Positions 36,222 to 46,052 are shown, counted from the stretch's first letter. The stretch is DNA of 64,000 bases from CADEER01 sp965216585 (GCA_965216585.1 CBDCGC010000003.1:4092001-4156000); one strand, 5' to 3'. Numbers and translations: made by a program. The notes: a model not told the origin generated them from the letters alone.

Positions 36222-36761
36222 ATGGCTCGTTTGAAGGAAAAGTACCGCAGCGAAATCGCTCCCCAGTTGTTGAAGGATCTGGGCTACAAGAACGTGAGCC
36301 AGGTGCCCAAAGTCGACAAGGTCGTCCTCAACATGGGCTTGGGCGAGGCGATTCAAAACGCCAAGATCATGGATTCGGCGGTCCAGGAGCTGACGGTGAT
36401 CTCCGGCCAGAAGCCGGTGGTGACCAAGGCGCGCAAGGCGATCGCCAACTTCAAGCTGCGCGAGGGCATGTCGATCGGCTGTCGGGTGACGTTGCGTGGC
36501 GACCGCATGTACGAGTTTCTCGATCGGCTCGTCAGCCTGGCGCTGCCGCGCGTGCGCGACTTTCGCGGCGTGTCGGATCGCTCGTTCGACGGCCGCGGCA
36601 ACTACTCGCTGGGAATTCGCGAGCAGATCATTTTTCCGGAGATCGATCTCGACAAAGTCGACAAGGTGCGGGGGTTGAGCGTTTCGATCGTGACGACCGC
36701 CAAGACGGATGCGGAAGGCAAGGCGTTGCTCAAGGGATTGGGCATGCCCTTTCGCGCCTAG
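36222..36761 (+). CDS. rplE: 50S ribosomal protein L5
   Basis: 5S rRNA-binding protein of the central protuberance. The 179-residue protein has 'VSQVPKVDKVVLNMGLGEA', 'GQKPVVTKARKAIANFKLRE' and 'RDFRGVSDRSFDGRGNYSLG'. Three bases separate it from rplX. Confidence 0.98.
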   Translation: MARLKEKYRSEIAPQLLKDLGYKNVSQVPKVDKVVLNMGLGEAIQNAKIMDSAVQELTVISGQKPVVTKARKAIANFKLREGMSIGCRVTLRGDRMYEFLDRLVSLALPRVRDFRGVSDRSFDGRGNYSLGIREQIIFPEIDLDKVDKVRGLSVSIVTTAKTDAEGKALLKGLGMPFRA

Positions 36762-36772
36762 GAGAGAGCCAG

Positions 36773-36958
36773 GTGGCAAAAACCAGTATGCGCATCAAGG
36801 CGCAGCGCGCGCCGAAGTTCAAAGTGCGGCAGTACAATCGCTGCCCCCTTTGCGGCCGGCCGCGCGCCTTTTATCGCCGCTTTCACATGTGTCGGTTGTG
36901 CCTGCGGGACCACGCTCTGCGCGGTCAGATTCCCGGCATGCGCAAGGCGAGTTGGTAG
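36773..36958 (+). CDS. rpsZ: 30S ribosomal protein S14, zinc-binding type Z
   Basis: Small 30S head protein. The GTG at 36773, after GGAGAGAG, gives 61 residues containing 'CPLCGRPRAFYRRFHMCRLC', a CxxC-x12-CxxC zinc knuckle. This is the short C+ form, unlike the 101-residue zinc-free S14 of E. coli. Confidence 0.96.
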   Translation: MAKTSMRIKAQRAPKFKVRQYNRCPLCGRPRAFYRRFHMCRLCLRDHALRGQIPGMRKASW

Positions 36959-36968
36959 GAGCATTGTC

Positions 36969-37370
36969 ATGTCGATGACCGATCCCATCGCCGATCTGCT
37001 GACCCGTATCCGCAACGGCTCGCGGGCGCGCAAGGAATACATCGAGTGTCCCTGGTCGAGGATCAAGGAACGCGTGGCCGCGGTGATGGTCGCCGAGGGC
37101 TACGTCAAGGATACCAACGTCGTCGATCTGGATGGCAACAAGAAGAACCTGCGCGTGTGGTTGAGCTACGATCGCAACCAAGAGCCGGTGATCCAGGGGA
37201 TCCAGCGTGTGAGCCGGCCGAGCTACCGGATCTATGTCGGGGCCAAGTCGATGCCGACGGTGCGCGCCGGCCTGGGTGTCAATATCGTGTCCACTCCCGC
37301 CGGGATCATGCCCGATCGCGAGGCGGCGAAGAAGAATGTCGGGGGGGAGCTTCTCTGCTCCATCTGGTGA
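36969..37370 (+). CDS. rpsH: 30S ribosomal protein S8
   Basis: Central-domain 16S-binding protein; the spc-operon autoregulator in E. coli. The 133-residue protein has 'MSMTDPIADLLTRIRNGS' and ends 'GGELLCSIW', as is standard. It lies between S14 and L6, as usual. Confidence 0.98.
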   Translation: MSMTDPIADLLTRIRNGSRARKEYIECPWSRIKERVAAVMVAEGYVKDTNVVDLDGNKKNLRVWLSYDRNQEPVIQGIQRVSRPSYRIYVGAKSMPTVRAGLGVNIVSTPAGIMPDREAAKKNVGGELLCSIW

Positions 37371-37376
37371 TCGACC

Positions 37377-37925
37377 ATGTCACGAGTCGGAAAGTTGCCT
37401 ATCGCCGTTCCGGACGGTGTGAAAGTTGCCGAGAAAGACGGCGTCGTCTCGGTCGAAGGACCGAAGGGGAAGGCGAGCTACGAGCTGCCGGCCGGCGTTT
37501 CTCTGGCGACCGAAGATGGGAAGGCGCGGGTCGAGCGCAAAGGCGAGGACCGCGACACCCGCGCCAAGCACGGGCTTGCGCGCAAGCTGGTGAGCAACAT
37601 GATCGAGGGCGTCAGTCGCGGCTTTTCACGCACCCTCGAGATCGTCGGCGTCGGCTACCGCGCCGACGTCAAAGGCAAGGAAATCCACTTGAGTCTCGGC
37701 TACTCCCATCCGATCGTCTACACCCTGCCGGACGGAGTCTCCGCCAAGGTCGACAAGCAGACGGTGCTGACCATGGAGTCGTCGGACAAGCAGTTGCTCG
37801 GTGAGGTGAGCGCGCAGATCCGCGCTCTGCGACCTCCCGAGCCGTACAAGGGCAAGGGGATCAAGTATTCGGACGAACACATCCGCCGCAAGGCGGGCAA
37901 GGCGGCGGGCGCCGGCGGCAGGTAG
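37377..37925 (+). CDS. rplF: 50S ribosomal protein L6
   Basis: Protein near the sarcin-ricin loop, with two repeated domains in 182 residues. 'MSRVGKLPIAVPDGVKV' and 'PPEPYKGKGIKYSDEHIRRK' are family signatures. Its start is 6 bases after rpsH. Confidence 0.98.
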   Translation: MSRVGKLPIAVPDGVKVAEKDGVVSVEGPKGKASYELPAGVSLATEDGKARVERKGEDRDTRAKHGLARKLVSNMIEGVSRGFSRTLEIVGVGYRADVKGKEIHLSLGYSHPIVYTLPDGVSAKVDKQTVLTMESSDKQLLGEVSAQIRALRPPEPYKGKGIKYSDEHIRRKAGKAAGAGGR

Positions 37926-37966
37926 CCGGCGATTTCGCGTTCTCTTGGCAAGGCCGAGGTAGGAAG

Positions 37967-38320
37967 ATGGCGACGGAAAAACGAAGATTGGCGCGGCAGC
38001 GCCGCCGGGATCGGGTGCGCAAGACCTTGCGCGGCTCACAGGAGGTCCCGCGCCTGTCCGTGTTTCGCTCCAACAAGCACATGTATGCGCAGGTCATTGC
38101 GGACGATTCGGGCAAGACCATCGCATCGGCCTCGACGCTGAAGGCGGCGGGGAAGGGCGCGGGCAACCGCGAGGGAGCGCGCAAGGTGGGCGAGCGCATT
38201 GCCGAGCTTTGCAAAGAGAACGACATCGAAAAGGTCGTCTTCGACCGCAACGGGTTTCTGTTTCACGGCCGGGTCAAAGAGCTGGCCGAAGGAGCCCGCA
38301 AAGCGGGCTTGAAGTTCTGA
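37967..38320 (+). CDS. rplR: 50S ribosomal protein L18
   Basis: 5S rRNA-binding protein of 117 residues. 'PRLSVFRSNKHMYAQVIADD' and the end 'FHGRVKELAEGARKAGLKF' are diagnostic. Ribosome site AGGTAGGAAG precedes the ATG. Confidence 0.97.
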   Translation: MATEKRRLARQRRRDRVRKTLRGSQEVPRLSVFRSNKHMYAQVIADDSGKTIASASTLKAAGKGAGNREGARKVGERIAELCKENDIEKVVFDRNGFLFHGRVKELAEGARKAGLKF

Positions 38321-38330
38321 GGAGCGAACG

Positions 38331-38849
38331 ATGGCGATGGGCCGCGGCAGAGACCGCATCGAAATCCAGGGCGTCGAGTACAAGGAAAAGGTCGTCCACA
38401 TCAACCGCGTTGCCAAGGTCGTCAAGGGCGGCCGCCGCTTCAGTTTTGGCGCTTTGGTGGTGGTGGGCAACTTCCAGGGCCAGGTCGGGTTTGGCCTCGG
38501 CAAGGCCAAGGAAGTGCCGGAGGCGATCCGCAAGGCGATCGAAGCGGCGAAGAAGTCGCTGATCACCGTACCGATCGTCGACAATACGATTCCGTTCGAG
38601 ATCAAGGGGCGCTACGGCGCCGGCCACGTGCTGCTGCGCCCGGCCGGGCAGGGGACGGGTGTCATTGCCGGCGGCGGCGTGCGCGCGGTGGTCGAGCTGT
38701 CGGGCATCCGCAACGTGCTGACCAAATGCCTCGGGTCGCACAACCCGCACAACATGGTCAAGGCGACGATCGCTGCGCTGCAGGGACTGCAGACGGCGGA
38801 GCAGGTTGCGACGCGGCGCGGCAAGACGGTGGAAGAGATCTCGGCCTGA
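38331..38849 (+). CDS. rpsE: 30S ribosomal protein S5
   Basis: Accuracy protein at the mRNA entry. The 172-residue protein has 'HINRVAKVVKGGRRFSFGAL', 'GFGLGKAKEVPEAIRKA' and 'GTGVIAGGGVRAVVELSGI'. The spectinomycin loop region looks wild type. Confidence 0.98.
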   Translation: MAMGRGRDRIEIQGVEYKEKVVHINRVAKVVKGGRRFSFGALVVVGNFQGQVGFGLGKAKEVPEAIRKAIEAAKKSLITVPIVDNTIPFEIKGRYGAGHVLLRPAGQGTGVIAGGGVRAVVELSGIRNVLTKCLGSHNPHNMVKATIAALQGLQTAEQVATRRGKTVEEISA

Positions 38850-38857
38850 GGGAAACC

Positions 38858-39040
38858 ATGGCGGACAAGGTCACCATTACATTGAAGGGCAGTCCCATCG
38901 GCTCGCGCGAGAAGCAGCGGGCGACGCTGCGCGGTCTCGGCCTGACGCGGATCGGCAAGACCGTGGAGCTGGAGAAGACGCCGTCGGTTCTCGGGATGAT
39001 CAAGAAAGTGGCGCACCTCCTCGAGGTACACGATGGCTAG
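38858..39040 (+). CDS. rpmD: 50S ribosomal protein L30
   Basis: Small large-subunit protein of 60 residues: 'VTITLKGSPIGSREKQRATL' then 'LGLTRIGKTVELEKTPSVLG'. The start at 38858 follows GAGGGAAACC. Its end overlaps rplO by 8 bases. Confidence 0.95.
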   Translation: MADKVTITLKGSPIGSREKQRATLRGLGLTRIGKTVELEKTPSVLGMIKKVAHLLEVHDG

Positions 39041-39491
39041 AATCGATCTCAGCTCTCTGTCGCCGGCCAAGGGCGCCACCAAGAATCGCAAGCGACTGGG
39101 GCGCGGCCCCGGTTCCGGCCTCGGCAAGACGTCGGGTCGCGGGCACAAAGGTGCGGGCGCGCGCGCCGGCGCAAACGTCAAACCCGGCTTCGAAGGTGGG
39201 CAGATGCCTCTGCAGCGGCGCTTGCCGAAGCACGGATTCCGGCCGCCGTTTCGCGTCGAGTACTCGGTCGTCAACCTCGGCGATCTGGAGCTCCATTTCG
39301 ACGCCGGCAGCGAAGTGGATCCGCAGGTGTTGCTGGAAAAACGCATGGTGCGCAAGGGGCGCCCGGTGAAGATCCTCGCCCGCGGCGAGCTCAGCAAGTC
39401 GCTCAACGTCAAGGCGCACGCCTTCTCTGGGAAAGCCAAGGACGGTATCGCTTCCGCCGGCGGCAGCGCCGAGGTGATCAAGCGTGCTTGA
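39033..39491 (+). CDS. rplO: 50S ribosomal protein L15
   Basis: Late-assembly protein of 152 residues, with the glycine-rich N-terminal arm 'KRLGRGPGSGLGKTSGRGHK' threading into 23S rRNA and 'EGGQMPLQRRLPKHGF'. It overlaps rpmD before it and secY after it, which suggests tight coupling. Confidence 0.97.
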   Translation: MARIDLSSLSPAKGATKNRKRLGRGPGSGLGKTSGRGHKGAGARAGANVKPGFEGGQMPLQRRLPKHGFRPPFRVEYSVVNLGDLELHFDAGSEVDPQVLLEKRMVRKGRPVKILARGELSKSLNVKAHAFSGKAKDGIASAGGSAEVIKRA

Positions 39492-40797
39492 AGGTTTTTC
39501 AAATGCTTCGCGTATCCCCGAGTTGCGCAAGCGCCTGCTCTTCTCGCTGGCGATGCTGGCCGTCTATCGCGTCGGTGTCGCCATCCCGACACCGGGGATC
39601 GACGGCAAGGCACTGGCTGAGTTCTTCGACTCGGTGTCGAACACCGTACTCGGCCTGGTCAACTTGTTTTCGGGCGGCGCGCTCGAGCAGTTTTCGATCT
39701 TCGCGCTCGGCATCATGCCGTACATCAGTGCGTCGATCATTCTGCAGTTGATGACGGTGGTGATTCCCCATCTCGAGCGTCTGTCCAAGGAAGGCGAGGC
39801 GGGAAGGCGCAAGATCACCCAGTACACCCGCTACGGGACGGTGATCTTGTCGGTCATCCAGGGGATGTTCATCTCCATCGGCCTCGAGAATCTCCAATCG
39901 CCGGGCGGCGCACCGGTGGTCTTCAACCCGGGCTGGGGGTTTCGCGTGATGACCATCATCACGCTGACTTCGGGCACCGCGTTCTTGATGTGGCTCGGCG
40001 AGCAGATTACCGAGCGCGGCATCGGCAACGGTATTTCGCTGATCATCTTTGCCGGTATCGTCGCCGCGCTGCCGTCGGCGTTGATCACGACGGCGCAGTT
40101 CGTCCGCGAGGGCCAGCTCGAGATCCTGCCGCTGCTCTTCCTCACCGCGCTGATGGTTCTCGTCATCGGCGCCATCATCTTCATCGAGCGCGGGCAGCGC
40201 CGCATACCGGTGAACTACGCCAAGCGTCAGGTGGGCAGGCGGATGTACGGCGGGCAGAGCTCTCACCTGCCGCTCAAGGTCAATACGGCCGGCGTCATTC
40301 CGCCCATTTTCGCCTCGTCGCTGCTGGTCTTTCCAACGACGATCACGCAGTTTCTTCCCGACAACGCCTGGGCCCAGGCGGCCAGCGACTACTTTTCGCC
40401 CGGCAGCTGGATGTACACGCTGCTCTTCGTCGGGCTGATCATCTTCTTCTGCTATTTTTATACGGCGGTTACCTTCAACACGAGTGACGTTGCCGAGAAC
40501 ATGAAGAAGTTTGGCGGCTTCATTCCCGGGATCCGACCGGGGCAGCGGACCGCCGACTACATCGATCGGGTGCTCTCCCGCATCACCCTCGGCGGTGCCG
40601 TCTACGTCGCAGCGGTCTGTGTGCTGCCGACGATCTTGATCGGCTATTTCAATGTCCCCTTCTTTTTCGGCGGTACGGCCCTGCTGATCGTCGTCGGGGT
40701 CGCCCTCGATACGGTGGCGCAGATGGAGACCCACCTGCTGACCCGTAGCTATCAGGGCTTCATGCGCAAGGGGCGCCTGCGCGGGCGGAAGGGCTGA
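39484..40797 (+). CDS. secY: Preprotein translocase subunit SecY
   Basis: Channel subunit of SecYEG, 437 residues with ten membrane helices. The GTG start at 39484 lies within the end of rplO. 'IPELRKRLLFSLAMLAVYRV', the plug-region 'DSVSNTVLGLVNLFSGGALE' and 'FGGFIPGIRPGQRTADYI' are family marks. With secE at 14802 both core channel subunits are in this window. Confidence 0.98.
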   Translation: MLEGFSNASRIPELRKRLLFSLAMLAVYRVGVAIPTPGIDGKALAEFFDSVSNTVLGLVNLFSGGALEQFSIFALGIMPYISASIILQLMTVVIPHLERLSKEGEAGRRKITQYTRYGTVILSVIQGMFISIGLENLQSPGGAPVVFNPGWGFRVMTIITLTSGTAFLMWLGEQITERGIGNGISLIIFAGIVAALPSALITTAQFVREGQLEILPLLFLTALMVLVIGAIIFIERGQRRIPVNYAKRQVGRRMYGGQSSHLPLKVNTAGVIPPIFASSLLVFPTTITQFLPDNAWAQAASDYFSPGSWMYTLLFVGLIIFFCYFYTAVTFNTSDVAENMKKFGGFIPGIRPGQRTADYIDRVLSRITLGGAVYVAAVCVLPTILIGYFNVPFFFGGTALLIVVGVALDTVAQMETHLLTRSYQGFMRKGRLRGRKG

Positions 40798-40819
40798 GAC
40801 CACCCATTGCGTTGCAATC

Positions 40820-41392
40820 ATGCGAGCGATACTTCTAGGACCACCCGGGGCCGGGAAGGGCACCCAGGCAGAGCTCATTCGCGACACCCTCGAGGTGCCC
40901 CACATTTCGACTGGCGACCTGTTGCGCACGGCCGTCGAAGCGGAGAGTGAGCTGGGTTTGCAGGCCAAAGGGTATATGGATCGCGGTGAGCTGGTGCCGG
41001 ACGCGCTGGTCGTCGACTTGATTCGCGAGAGACTGACCAAGGACGCCGCGGACGGATTTTTGTTGGACGGATTCCCGCGCAACGTAGCGCAAGGGGAAAC
41101 ACTGGAAGAGTTGCTGCAAGAGCGAAAGATCGGAGTCGACCACGTGATCAGCCTGAGTGTTCCAGTCGAAGAGCTGGTCTCTCGGCTGCTCGGCCGTGGC
41201 CGTTCCGACGACAATGAAGAGGTGATCCGCGAGCGCCTGGCAGTGTTCGAGGAGGAAACCTCTCCGCTGTGCGAGTTCTATCGCACCCGCGGGGTGCTGC
41301 GCGAAATCGACGGAATGGGAAGCCCAGAGGAAATTTCACGCAGAATCATCGATCAGGTGTCCCCCAAGGCGGATGCAGGGAGAGAGTCGTGA
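40820..41392 (+). CDS. adk: Adenylate kinase
   Basis: Balances adenine nucleotides (ATP + AMP to 2 ADP). The 190-residue protein has the P loop 'GPPGAGKGTQ' (about 6-15), 'STGDLLR', 'GFLLDGFPRN' and a short LID ('GRGRSDDNEEVIRERL') without zinc cysteines. It is the short-LID form, as in some cyanobacteria and other phyla. Its stop overlaps the rpmJ GTG. The usual neighbours map and infA are missing. Confidence 0.96.
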   Translation: MRAILLGPPGAGKGTQAELIRDTLEVPHISTGDLLRTAVEAESELGLQAKGYMDRGELVPDALVVDLIRERLTKDAADGFLLDGFPRNVAQGETLEELLQERKIGVDHVISLSVPVEELVSRLLGRGRSDDNEEVIRERLAVFEEETSPLCEFYRTRGVLREIDGMGSPEEISRRIIDQVSPKADAGRES

Positions 41393-41502
41393 AAGTCAGA
41401 GCGTCCGTGAAAGCCTTGTGCAAGGATTGTAAGGTCATCCGCCGCCGCGGAGTGGTGCGGGTGGTCTGCAAGAACCCGCGCCACAAGCAGAGGCAAGGAT
41501 AG
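41389..41502 (+). CDS. rpmJ: 50S ribosomal protein L36
   Basis: 37-residue zinc protein that folds late rRNA. The GTG at 41389 overlaps the adk stop (GTGA) and follows GGGAGAGAG. 'MKVRASVKALCKDCKVIRRR' then C27 and H32 give the full CCCH zinc set of the C+ form. Confidence 0.95.
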   Translation: MKVRASVKALCKDCKVIRRRGVVRVVCKNPRHKQRQG

Positions 41503-41515
41503 GTAGGAGAAGCCG

Positions 41516-41899
41516 ATGGCACGAATTGCTGGAGTCGATCTCCCACGCAACAAGCGCGTCGAAGTGGCGCTGACGTATCTTTTCGGTGTCGGCCGCTCAC
41601 TGTCGCGCGAGATTCTCGACAAGGCGGGCGTCGATCCGGGCACCAACAGCGATGCCCTGGCCGACGACGACGTCGTCAAGATCCGCCAGGTGATCGATCA
41701 GTCGTACAAGGTGGAAGGGGATCTGCGCCGCGAGATTGCCATGAACATCAAACGCCACATGGATCTCGGTACCTACCGAGGGCTGCGTCACCGTCGCAAT
41801 CTGCCGGTGCGCGGGCAACGAACGCACAGCAACGGACGCACCCGCAAAGGACCGCGGCGAGCGATCGCAGGCAAGAAGAAAGCCCCCTCCAAGGGCTGA
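41516..41899 (+). CDS. rpsM: 30S ribosomal protein S13
   Basis: 30S head protein that touches P-site tRNA. The 127-residue protein has 'MARIAGVDLPRNKRVEVALT', 'YRGLRHRRNLPVRGQRTHSN' and a basic tail. First gene of the classical alpha set. Confidence 0.98.
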   Translation: MARIAGVDLPRNKRVEVALTYLFGVGRSLSREILDKAGVDPGTNSDALADDDVVKIRQVIDQSYKVEGDLRREIAMNIKRHMDLGTYRGLRHRRNLPVRGQRTHSNGRTRKGPRRAIAGKKKAPSKG

Positions 41900-41918
41900 G
41901 TCTCACGGGAGCAGTTAG

Positions 41919-42320
41919 ATGGCCAAGCAAGGATCGGGCGACAAGTCCTCCAAGAAGAAGAAGGTCAAACGCGTCGTCAACGAGGGCGTCGTGCACATCA
42001 ACTCGACCTTCAACAACACGATCGTCAGCATCACCGACAACACAGGCAACGTCATCGCCTGGTCGAGTGCCGGCTCCGTCGGCTTCAAGGGGTCGCGCAA
42101 GGGGACGCCGTTTGCCGCCCAGTTGGCAGCGGATGCGGCGGCCAAGAAAGCGCAGGAGAACGGCTTGCGTTCGGTTCAGGTCGAAGTGAAGGGGCCGGGC
42201 GCCGGTCGCGAGTCTGCCCTCCGTTCACTGCAGGGGGCTGGCTTCAACATCTCGGTCATCCGCGACGTTACACCGATTCCACACAACGGCTGCCGCGCTC
42301 CCAAGCGGCGGCGTGTGTAA
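41919..42320 (+). CDS. rpsK: 30S ribosomal protein S11
   Basis: 30S platform protein of 133 residues. 'VHINSTFNNTIVSITDNTGN' and the end 'IPHNGCRAPKRRRV' are diagnostic. An additional lysine-rich N-terminal stretch is present. Confidence 0.98.
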   Translation: MAKQGSGDKSSKKKKVKRVVNEGVVHINSTFNNTIVSITDNTGNVIAWSSAGSVGFKGSRKGTPFAAQLAADAAAKKAQENGLRSVQVEVKGPGAGRESALRSLQGAGFNISVIRDVTPIPHNGCRAPKRRRV

Positions 42321-42344
42321 GCGTTTTTCAGGAGGTAGCATTCA

Positions 42345-42971
42345 GTGGCTCGTTATACCGATTCCGTCTGCCGCCAGTGCCGGCGCGAAGGTTTGAAGCT
42401 CTTCCTGAAGGGGGAGCGCTGCTATACGGACAAGTGCGCGATCGAGCGTCGCAACTACCCGCCTGGCGAACACGGCCAGGGGCGGCACAAGTTCTCCGAG
42501 TATGCTCTGCAACTGCGCGAGAAGCAGAAGGTGAAGCGTATGTACGGCTTGCTCGAGGGGCAGTTCCGCAAGTACTTCCACATGGCGGCGCGCGACAAGG
42601 GTGTCACCGGTGAAGTGCTGCTGCAGTTCCTCGAGAGACGACTCGACAACATGGTCTACCGTATGGGTTTCGCGACGTCGCGTGCCGAGGCTCGGCAAAT
42701 GGTTCGCCATGGCCACATGCAAGTCAACGGCCGCAAGGTCGACATTCCGTCGGCACTGCTCAAGGTCGGCGACGTCGTGACCGTGCGCGAAAAGAGCCGC
42801 AAGGTCACGCGCATCCAGGAAGCCCTCGCCCAAGCCGAGCACCGCGGTGCACCGGATTGGCTGGAGGTGACCGCCGAGGCCTTTTCCGGGCGTGTCAAGC
42901 TGCTGCCGCAGCGCGAAGAGTTGACCATGCCCATCAACGAACAGCTCATCGTCGAGCTGTATTCGAAGTAA
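42345..42971 (+). CDS. rpsD: 30S ribosomal protein S4, zinc-binding form
   Basis: Assembly initiator of the 30S body. The GTG at 42345 after GGAGG gives 208 residues. The N-terminal 'CRQCRREGLKLFLKGERC' with C31 a little further on forms a four-Cys zinc site, absent from E. coli S4. An S4 RNA-binding domain follows ('RLDNMVYRMGFATSRAEARQ'). In E. coli S4 represses the alpha operon. Confidence 0.97.
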   Translation: MARYTDSVCRQCRREGLKLFLKGERCYTDKCAIERRNYPPGEHGQGRHKFSEYALQLREKQKVKRMYGLLEGQFRKYFHMAARDKGVTGEVLLQFLERRLDNMVYRMGFATSRAEARQMVRHGHMQVNGRKVDIPSALLKVGDVVTVREKSRKVTRIQEALAQAEHRGAPDWLEVTAEAFSGRVKLLPQREELTMPINEQLIVELYSK

Positions 42972-43007
42972 CGATCAACATCACGATCCACGACTTGGAG
43001 GTCATGG

Positions 43008-44030
<1,023 letters not shown>

Positions 44031-44047
44031 CTCTTCGCGAGGACGTC

Positions 44048-44503
44048 ATGAGACATCGAAAGACCGGACGAAAGCTGAATCGCTCAGCGCCGCATCGCAA
44101 GGCGATGTTTCGCAATATGGTGACGTCGCTGCTCGAGCGCGAGCACATCGAGACGACCGACGCCAAGGCGAAGGAGCTGCGCCGCTATACGGAGCGCATG
44201 GTCACCCTCGGCAAGAAGGGGACGTTGCACGCGCGCCGCCAGGCTTTGTCGTTCGTTCGTGACGCCAAGGTGGTGAAGAAGCTCTTCGAGGACATCGCGC
44301 CACGCTTTGCCGACCGGCCCGGTGGCTATACGCGCGTCACCAAGCTGGGAATTCGCCGCGGTGATGCGGCGCCGCTGTCGGTGATCGAGCTCACCGAGCG
44401 CGGCGATATCGCCGTCTCGGAGGCGGAGAAGAAACGCGAACGCCGCCGCCGCGCGGCGAAGAAGAAGGAAGAAGCAGCCGAGGCGATGCCGCCCGGCCAA
44501 TAG
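44048..44503 (+). CDS. rplQ: 50S ribosomal protein L17
   Basis: Last gene of the alpha set. The 151-residue protein has 'MRHRKTGRKLNRSAPHRKAM' and 'GYTRVTKLGIRRGDAAPLSV'. A Lys/Glu/Ala-rich tail of about 25 residues makes it longer than E. coli L17 (127). Confidence 0.97.
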   Translation: MRHRKTGRKLNRSAPHRKAMFRNMVTSLLEREHIETTDAKAKELRRYTERMVTLGKKGTLHARRQALSFVRDAKVVKKLFEDIAPRFADRPGGYTRVTKLGIRRGDAAPLSVIELTERGDIAVSEAEKKRERRRRAAKKKEEAAEAMPPGQ

Positions 44504-44526
44504 GCCGTCGTCGCAGCGATTGTCTC

Positions 44527-44545
44527 GCGCGAGCTGCTCTCGCGC
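44527..44545 (+). terminator. Hairpin downstream of rplQ
   Basis: A perfect 7-bp stem, GCGCGAG/CTCGCGC, with a 5-base loop lies 24 bases after the rplQ stop and before the convergent tRNA-Ser. There is no T run, so termination may need Rho or the hairpin may be an RNA processing end. Confidence 0.4.
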
Positions 44546-44572
44546 ACGGTTGGCAGGGTCGGAGAGGGAGAA

Positions 44573-44659
44573 CGGAGAGGGCGGGATTTGAACCCGCGGT
44601 ACCTGTGAGGGTACACACGCTTAGCAGGCGTGCGCCTTCGACCACTCGGCCACCTCTCC
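44573..44659 (-). tRNA. tRNA-Ser (anticodon GCT)
   Basis: Class II tRNA on the minus strand. Acceptor GGAGAGG pairs with CCTCTCC, the anticodon loop CTGCTAA has GCT (plus-strand 44623-44625), there is a long variable arm, and the T arm is GCGGG-TTCAAAT-CCCGC. The discriminator is G; CCA is not encoded. Confidence 0.95.
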
Positions 44660-44681
44660 CTGCGCAAGTTCAACGCTCTTC

Positions 44682-46052
44682 ATGCATCTTTCGAGAAAGC
44701 AGGTCAACTCCGCCCGGCTGATGCAGGGTCTCGGGTTGCTGTTGGCGGTGTGTGCGGCCTTGGGGCCGGCGCCGCTGGACGCCGCCGTGCCCTATTCCGA
44801 GCGCGTCCTCGAGGTGCGTCTGGCCAATGGCCTGAAGCTGATCCTGCTCGAGGACCACAAGGCGCCGGTCGCCGTCGTACAGGTGTACTACCGGGTCGGC
44901 TCGCGCAACGATCTACCCGGACGCTCGGGGCGGGCGCACCTGCTCGAGCACATGATGTTCAAGGGAACGGAGAAGACCGGTCCCGAAGAGTATAGCCGCA
45001 TCGTGCAGCGCAACGGCGGTCGGACGAACGCCTTCACCTCGCGTGACCGCACGACCTACTTTGCCTCGATCGCCAGCGATCGCCTCGGCGTCGTGCTCGG
45101 TCTCGAGGCCGATCGCATGGCGCATCTGCGTATCGTGCCCGAGCGCTACGACCCCGAGAGACTGGTCGTCATGGAGGAGCGCCGGCTGCGTGTCGACAAC
45201 CAGCCGACCGGGGCGCTCTTCGAGCAACTGTACGCCACCGCGTTCCAGGCGCACCCGTACCGGCTGCCGATCATCGGCTGGATGGACGAGATACGCCAGT
45301 CGACGGCGGCCGATCTGCGCGAGTTCTACGAGACCTACTACATCCCCAACAACGCCTTCATCGTCGCCGTCGGCGACTTCGCCGCGAAGGCGCTGGCGGC
45401 CGAGATGGAGAATGCCTTCGGCGGCATCGAACCCGGACCTCTGCCGCCGGCGGTGCGCAGCATCGAGCCGACCCAGCGCGGCGAGCGCCGCCTCGTTCTG
45501 CGCCGCGAGGCGAACCTGCCCTATGTCGCGCTTGCACATCACGTGCCCAACATGCGCAGCGGCGACGGCGCCGCGCTCGAGGTCCTGGCGCAGGTTCTCG
45601 CCGGCGGCAAGTCGTCGCGCCTCTATCGCAAGCTCGTGTACGAAGATCGCGTTGCGCGCTACGCCGGTGCCGACTACGACTACAGCGCCCTCGATCCCAA
45701 CCTCTTTCTTCTCTATGCACAGCCATTGCCCGGTCAGGACAGCGGCGACGTCGAGCGGCGTCTGATTGCCGAGGTCGAGGCCTTGCAGATCAATCCGCCC
45801 AGCTCGCTCGAGCTTCGGCGCGCCCTCAACCAGGTGGAAGCTGCCTACGTCTTTGCCCAGGACTCGATCTTCTATCAGGCGATGCTCCTCGGCGATTTCG
45901 AGATCGCCGGTGATTGGCGCCTGATCGACGGCTACCTGCCTGCTCTGCGCGCCGTCACCGCCGGCGATCTGCTGCGCGTTGCGCGTTTCTACTTGGCCGC
46001 CGACAACCGTACGACGGCGACTCTGGTGCCGCTGGAGAAAGGCGAGCGATGA
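44682..46052 (+). CDS. M16-family zinc metallopeptidase, catalytic subunit
   Basis: Secreted or periplasmic peptidase related to pitrilysin and the mitochondrial processing peptidase. The 456-residue protein begins with a hydrophobic segment (about 14-34), probably a signal peptide. The inverted zinc motif HLLEH is at residues 86-90 within 'AHLLEHMMFKGT', and the distal Glu ligand is in 'VVMEERRLRVDN' (E165/E166). Two M16 half-barrel domains are present. The stop overlaps the start of a second M16 gene that lacks the motif, so the pair should form a heterodimer. The substrate is unknown; peptide turnover is the likely role. Confidence 0.9.
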   Translation: MHLSRKQVNSARLMQGLGLLLAVCAALGPAPLDAAVPYSERVLEVRLANGLKLILLEDHKAPVAVVQVYYRVGSRNDLPGRSGRAHLLEHMMFKGTEKTGPEEYSRIVQRNGGRTNAFTSRDRTTYFASIASDRLGVVLGLEADRMAHLRIVPERYDPERLVVMEERRLRVDNQPTGALFEQLYATAFQAHPYRLPIIGWMDEIRQSTAADLREFYETYYIPNNAFIVAVGDFAAKALAAEMENAFGGIEPGPLPPAVRSIEPTQRGERRLVLRREANLPYVALAHHVPNMRSGDGAALEVLAQVLAGGKSSRLYRKLVYEDRVARYAGADYDYSALDPNLFLLYAQPLPGQDSGDVERRLIAEVEALQINPPSSLELRRALNQVEAAYVFAQDSIFYQAMLLGDFEIAGDWRLIDGYLPALRAVTAGDLLRVARFYLAADNRTTATLVPLEKGER

